From: Hoskinsella mucinilytica
GTDB lineage: Bacteria; Bacillota_I; Bacilli_A; Erysipelotrichales; Erysipelotrichaceae
Assembly (NCBI RefSeq): GCF_045223415.1
Contig: NZ_JBEQZJ010000024.1
Location: forward strand, 3,227 to 67,226
DNA length: 64,000 nucleotides
Direction of reading: 5' to 3'
Shown: positions 60,308 through 64,000 of the stretch, one piece after another
Layout: the number at the start of each line of letters is the position of its first letter
Position numbering within the stretch: the stretch's first letter is position 1
The notes under the pieces: model-generated
Database searches by the model: none
The model's input: the letters and a program-made list of their open reading frames with translations, nothing else
Told to the model about the DNA's origin: nothing
Translations under genes and position numbers: made by a program

Positions 60308-61399
60308 CTAGGCTATATGAAATAGCTCTTTTAAAGCTTCTTCATTTATTTTGCTTCCGATCACACAAAATCTACCTGTATAGGTTGGTATTCCTTCACG
60401 AATTTCATATTCTTCCGGAACCAAATCAAAATACATCCAATGTCCTTCCTCATCAGGCAACATTCCCTTAGCACGAAGAATCATACCATATTGATTCCCT
60501 TCACTAAGCTCTTTTAATATAGATTCTAACGCTTCTCGAGTATAAGTCTTTGGTGTTTCCATACCCCAACTTGTGAAAACCTCATCTGCATGATGATGGT
60601 GGTGATGCTCATGATGGTCATGCTCACAACAGCAATCATGATCGTGATGATGGTCATGTTCTTCATGTTCATGATGGTGACCATGTTCACAACCTTCATG
60701 GTGATGATGGTGTTCTTCATGTTCATGGTGATGTTCCTCATGCTCATGATGATGCCCACATACAGGACAAACTTCTACCTCTTCCATCAGTTCCTTTTCT
60801 AATGTTTGTGTCTTCTCCATGACTGCTAATATTTCATTACCACTTAACTGATCCCATGGTGTTGTAATGATAGTCGCAGATGCATTGTGCGTTCTTAATT
60901 CATGAACGACTGCTTCCAACTTATCCTCACTCAGATTTTGTGTACGACTTAAAATAATGGTACCTGCATATTCCACCTGATTGTTGAAAAACTCTCCAAA
61001 GTTTTTCATATACATCTTACATTTCTGTGCATCCGCAACCGTAGTAAAGCTATTTAATTGGATATCATGATTTCCCATATCTTTCACAGCCTTGATGACA
61101 TCACTCAATTTGCCAACACCACTTGGTTCGATAACGATACGATCTGGATGATATTCCTCTAGTACCTTACCTAAAGCACTCGCAAAATCACCAACTAGAG
61201 AACAACAGATACAACCACTGTTCATTTCTCTGATTTCGATTCCGGCATCTTTCAAAAATCCTCCATCAATGCCTATTTCACCAAACTCATTTTCAATCAA
61301 TACGATTTTTTCTTCATGTAATACATCTTCAATCAATTTTTTGATCAATGTTGTCTTACCAGCACCTAAAAATCCGGATATAATATCAATTTTCGTCAT
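60308..61399 (-). CDS. COG0523 (CobW/ZagA-type) GTPase with long His-rich insert
   Basis: A 363-aa metal-insertion GTPase. Walker A GFLGAGKTT, ENEFGEIGIDGGFL and the metal-binding NSGCICCSL are canonical. A His/Glu/Asp/Cys-rich insert spans ~209-270, opening with CPVCGHHHEHEEHHH, that could hold many Zn or Ni ions. The C-terminal CobW_C domain follows. ZagA/ZigA-type members deliver zinc under starvation and are often Zur-controlled, but I see no clear Zur box at 61400-61500. It begins with a normal ribosome binding site (GAAGGTAG). Confidence 0.85.
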   Translation of the reverse strand: MTKIDIISGFLGAGKTTLIKKLIEDVLHEEKIVLIENEFGEIGIDGGFLKDAGIEIREMNSGCICCSLVGDFASALGKVLEEYHPDRIVIEPSGVGKLSDVIKAVKDMGNHDIQLNSFTTVADAQKCKMYMKNFGEFFNNQVEYAGTIILSRTQNLSEDKLEAVVHELRTHNASATIITTPWDQLSGNEILAVMEKTQTLEKELMEEVEVCPVCGHHHEHEEHHHEHEEHHHHHEGCEHGHHHEHEEHDHHHDHDCCCEHDHHEHHHHHHADEVFTSWGMETPKTYTREALESILKELSEGNQYGMILRAKGMLPDEEGHWMYFDLVPEEYEIREGIPTYTGRFCVIGSKINEEALKELFHIA

Positions 61400-61502
61400 A
61401 GCTGACTACCTTCTTTCTATATATAGCGTCTTATTCGCATTCTTTAGTATAGCACCAAAAAAGTGGATAATCAATTTTTAAGATTTAGAATCGCTTTCTA
61501 TC

Positions 61503-61533
61503 AGAAAAAGATGCTTATATATCATGACATCTT
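61503..61533 (-). terminator. Intrinsic terminator after the AGCS symporter gene
   Basis: AAGATG/CATCTT stem with T-rich tail on the minus strand, 4 nt past the stop codon. Confidence 0.5.
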
Positions 61534-61536
61534 AGA

Positions 61537-62937
61537 TCATTGCTCAAAATCCTTATCATAATCTTCCCAACATTCACAGTTAGGAATACCCAATTGCTTA
61601 GGATGAAACAACGGATTCTTTCCTTCTTTTTTCTGTTTTTGGTAATCATATAAAGAACGAAATACGTATTTCCCGAGAAATAATATTACAATGATATTCA
61701 TCAATGCCATCAAACCCATTAGCACATCCGCAAGATCCCATATCATAGAAAAATCGGCCTGTGCCCCTAGAAAAATCACAACAAGCGTAATGATCCTAAA
61801 CCAAAACAACAGGGTCTGATCGTTTTTGATAAACTTAAGATTTCCTTCTGCATAACAATAGTTTCCGATCAAGGAGCTAAAAGCAAATAAGAAGATAGAA
61901 ATCGTGATAAAATGGATTCCCCAAGAACCTAGTTCTTGATTCACTGCCATTTGTACATAAGGCATACCGGTCAAACCTTCCTCTATGCCAAAATTCAATA
62001 AAATAAAGGCAGTAGTCGTACAAACCAACATCGTATCGATAAATACGGAAATCACCTGAACCAATCCTTGTTTCACAGGATGTGAGACATCCGCAGTCGC
62101 ACCGGCATTCGGTGCTGATCCCATACCGGCCTCATTACTAAATAAACCACGTTTGATTCCATGCATCACACAAGAACCTGCAAAGCCTCCTGTTATTGCG
62201 GTAATATCAAATGCATTGTTTAAGATCGTCATTAAAATATGTGGTAATTGATCGATATGAATCAAAGTGATATACAAACCTAATAAAATATATAAACCTG
62301 CCATGATCGGCACTATCGTAGAACTGATCACACCGATTCTATGAACACCACCGAAAATAACCAAAGCACTTGCAAGTGTTAAAATAACGCCAACCAAAAG
62401 GGATGCGAATTGATCATGATCAAAATAATAAGATAACGCACTACTGACATTATAGGACTGTAGCCCATTAAATCCAAAAATAAAACAAGCGATCAACAAC
62501 AAGGCAAATAAGATACCCAAACCTCTACTTCCTAAAGCCTGTTCAATATAATATGCTGGACCACCTCGATACTGATCTTGATCTTTCTGCTTATACATCT
62601 GTGCCAAAGTCGATTCAATAAACGCACTGGCCGCACCGATCACTGCCATGACCCACATCCAAAAGATTGCGCCTGCACCACCGGCGGCAAGTGCAGTTGC
62701 TACACCAGCAATATTTCCTGTGCCTACACGACTTGCTGTCGATATCATCAAAGCCTGAAAAGAGGATACACCATCCTTGTTATGAGCTTTCTCTTTCAAT
62801 AAAGCAATCCCTTCACGCAAAAAACGAAGTTGTACAAAACGTGTACGTATCGTAAAATAAACACCGGCTATAACTAATAGCAATAATAAAATATAACTGT
62901 ATAAAAACTCATTCATCCATGATAAAACTTCCTTCAT
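61537..62937 (-). CDS. Alanine/glycine:cation symporter (AGCS family)
   Basis: A 466-aa Na+/amino-acid symporter with 11-12 TM helices. AGCS signature segments: SRVGTGNIAGVATALAAGGAGAIFWMW, then GGPAYYIEQALGSRG and FSNEAGMGSAPNAGATADVSHPVKQG. Likely imports alanine and glycine. The ATG at 62937 follows AGGAAG at 8 nt. It is preceded by a leader terminator at 62999-63029. Confidence 0.88.
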   Translation of the reverse strand: MKEVLSWMNEFLYSYILLLLLVIAGVYFTIRTRFVQLRFLREGIALLKEKAHNKDGVSSFQALMISTASRVGTGNIAGVATALAAGGAGAIFWMWVMAVIGAASAFIESTLAQMYKQKDQDQYRGGPAYYIEQALGSRGLGILFALLLIACFIFGFNGLQSYNVSSALSYYFDHDQFASLLVGVILTLASALVIFGGVHRIGVISSTIVPIMAGLYILLGLYITLIHIDQLPHILMTILNNAFDITAITGGFAGSCVMHGIKRGLFSNEAGMGSAPNAGATADVSHPVKQGLVQVISVFIDTMLVCTTTAFILLNFGIEEGLTGMPYVQMAVNQELGSWGIHFITISIFLFAFSSLIGNYCYAEGNLKFIKNDQTLLFWFRIITLVVIFLGAQADFSMIWDLADVLMGLMALMNIIVILFLGKYVFRSLYDYQKQKKEGKNPLFHPKQLGIPNCECWEDYDKDFEQ

Positions 62938-62998
62938 CAACGTCACTTCCTTTCCTAGTCTGAGGCTTTTCTACTACGTTTATACCAGAAAAGGCATA

Positions 62999-63029
62999 GA
63001 AAAAAGGCACGTAGCATACTTAGCGTGTC
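62999..63029 (-). terminator. Leader terminator upstream of the AGCS gene
   Basis: On the minus strand GACACG/CGTGCC stem and a TTTTTT run, lying between the candidate promoter (TTTACA-17-TAGACT) and the gene, with no coding sequence before it. Confidence 0.55.
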
Positions 63030-63409
63030 TTGTTGAACTTGTTTAGTCTAACATAAATATGACAATTTGTAAAAAGGGTCAGAAAAATTACCATGGAAGA
63101 TCTTCTATTTCAGTATAGCTACAATCGTTTCTATTTCAAATACTTATGATAAATAGAAAGCTATGCCTAAGATGAATATGAAAAGCATGTGGAATCTTAA
63201 TTGTTTTATTTGTATGATCATCAGATTTTAAAGAGTGTCTTGTTTATTTTATTAGGTTATATTGTCCGTATTTGTCGTAATTCATAAATCTTAAGAAAAT
63301 ATCATAAATTTTTCTCTCTTATTTTTAGGATTTTTCACCTTCTTTACGTATTAGATATATGTAAGGGTTTCTTGGCTGCAATACCTTTACTTACAAAGGA
63401 GGTTTTAAA
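63030..63409. other. Intergenic region between divergent genes
   Basis: AT-rich region with a weak TTTACA-17-TAGACT promoter for the AGCS leader (minus strand), a GTAAGGGT/ACCTTTAC hairpin at 63361-63390 and the SD for the last gene. I see no further gene. Confidence 0.4.
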
Positions 63410-64000
63410 ATGAATAATGATTTGCAGAAAAATGAAGTAAAAGTTAGTTATCGTAATGATGTCTGTTTTAAGTATGCTTTATCCGGTGAGGATGTAATAT
63501 CTCGTAATATCAGAGATACTGTGATCAAAGATATTACAGGTATTGAGCCAGTGGAAAGTTATGTTGAAAAAACAGAATACCTTCCCATATCGTTTGATGG
63601 GAAGAAAATTGTCATGGATGTGCATGTCAAGGACAAGGAGGGACGAGAATACAATATTGAAATGCAAAGCTATGGTGCTGTGGCTACTGAAAAGAAGCGA
63701 TTCTTTATGTATTTGATGAGGATGATGTTAGATCAATTGAATAGAGGAAATGATTACACCACTTTCCATCCGACCTATCTAATCATCTTTGTGGATTTTG
63801 AAATGGACGAAGATCATGAGTTGATCAATCGCTATGAAATGATGAAAAAAACGGGTCGACCATTGTTAGAGAATGATATGGCGGTCATATATTTTGTATC
63901 GTTGCCATCACTGAAATATTTGAATAAAAAAGTAAAGGACATGACAGATGTAGAAAAACTATGTTACCTATTTAAAAACGAAGCCGATAATGCTATACTA
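63410..64000 (+). CDS. PD-(D/E)XK (Rpn-like) nuclease/transposase-family protein, partial
   Basis: The frame is open from ATG (63410, SD AAAGGAGG at 8 nt) to the right edge, 197 codons seen. It resembles Rpn/PDDEXK_2 proteins: RNDVCFKYALSGEDVISRN, then the nuclease core VMDVHVKDKEGREYNIEMQ (Asp and Glu-x-Gln) and a conserved ERFFMYLMRMMLDQLN-like KKRFFMYLMRMMLDQLN block. Such genes are mobile, often multi-copy and recombination-promoting. No terminal repeats can be seen because the 3' end is missing. Confidence 0.75.
   Translation, partial: MNNDLQKNEVKVSYRNDVCFKYALSGEDVISRNIRDTVIKDITGIEPVESYVEKTEYLPISFDGKKIVMDVHVKDKEGREYNIEMQSYGAVATEKKRFFMYLMRMMLDQLNRGNDYTTFHPTYLIIFVDFEMDEDHELINRYEMMKKTGRPLLENDMAVIYFVSLPSLKYLNKKVKDMTDVEKLCYLFKNEADNAIL

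Noticed and set aside
60726..60780. His/Asp-rich repeats as a CRISPR or direct-repeat array
   Set aside because: The repetition is codon-level (CAT/CAC/GAA) within one reading frame, not spaced identical repeats; no CRISPR array exists in the window.
60526..60802. Open frames on both strands in the His-rich region of the COG0523 gene
   Set aside because: They arise from low-complexity His/Met codon repeats opposite the real gene and lack ribosome binding sites.
61400..61480. Zur box before the COG0523 gene
   Set aside because: No convincing palindrome close to the Zur consensus is present.

Overview
This is a low-GC Bacillota chromosome segment. Short intergenic gaps, strong AGGAGG-type ribosome binding sites, intrinsic terminators with U tracts, a tRNA gene with encoded CCA, a lysine riboswitch and LicT-type antiterminators all fit this. 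The gene mix (PTS plus sulfatase, DegV pairs, alcohol dehydrogenase, cytosolic metal-centre enzymes) suggests an anaerobic gut commensal, possibly of the Erysipelotrichia. That placement is inference, because no 16S or marker gene is present.

Layout. 1-2.8 kb: an XRE/TPR (Rgg-like) regulator that runs off the left edge, preceded by small leader ORFs, then a FetAB-type ABC pair. 2.8-7 kb: two divergent Cof-type HAD phosphatases, an EAL-domain phosphodiesterase, tRNA-Arg(CCG) and an MBL-fold pseudogene with two lesions. 7-14.4 kb: an FtsX-type ABC exporter, a split chromate transporter and a class B penicillin-binding protein. 14.4-17.2 kb: an orphan contractile tail sheath gene and two small proteins. 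17.3-20.2 kb: a lysine riboswitch controlling a YfcC-family carrier and an M20 peptidase. 20.2-31.2 kb: an ABC-2 type pair, VOC protein, DUF2156-GNAT fusion, nucleoside deoxyribosyltransferase, pRiA4b ORF-3-like protein, DegV and a large leucine-rich-repeat surface protein. 31.3-35.6 kb: a WYL regulator followed by four genes built from effector-binding (GyrI-like), GNAT/YoaP and radical SAM domains; identical dyads precede the regulator and the first target gene. 35.6-40.4 kb: a MerR-MATE pair with a 19-bp-spacer promoter, DegV-hemolysin III, VOC and a small monooxygenase-like protein. 40.5-44.5 kb: a LicT-PTS EIIBC-sulfatase operon with two RAT/terminator antitermination switches. 44.6-51.5 kb: a MarR-controlled heterodimeric ABC exporter, RtcB behind a candidate leader-peptide attenuator, and a DUF4272 protein. 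51.6-58.2 kb: an iron alcohol dehydrogenase facing a complete 2-aminoethylphosphonate operon with an unusual permease-permease-binding-protein fusion. 58.4-64 kb: TraX-like protein, two adjacent COG0523 GTPases, an AGCS symporter and a PD-(D/E)XK (Rpn-like) gene that runs off the right edge.

The strongest candidates for undescribed biology are (i) the rtcB leader, with a 20-codon ORF, a terminator and an alternative pairing; (ii) the WYL-operator cluster with its effector-binding/radical SAM fusion; (iii) the lysine-riboswitch YfcC/M20 operon; (iv) the cytoplasmic sulfatase-PTS operon; and (v) the orphan tail sheath.
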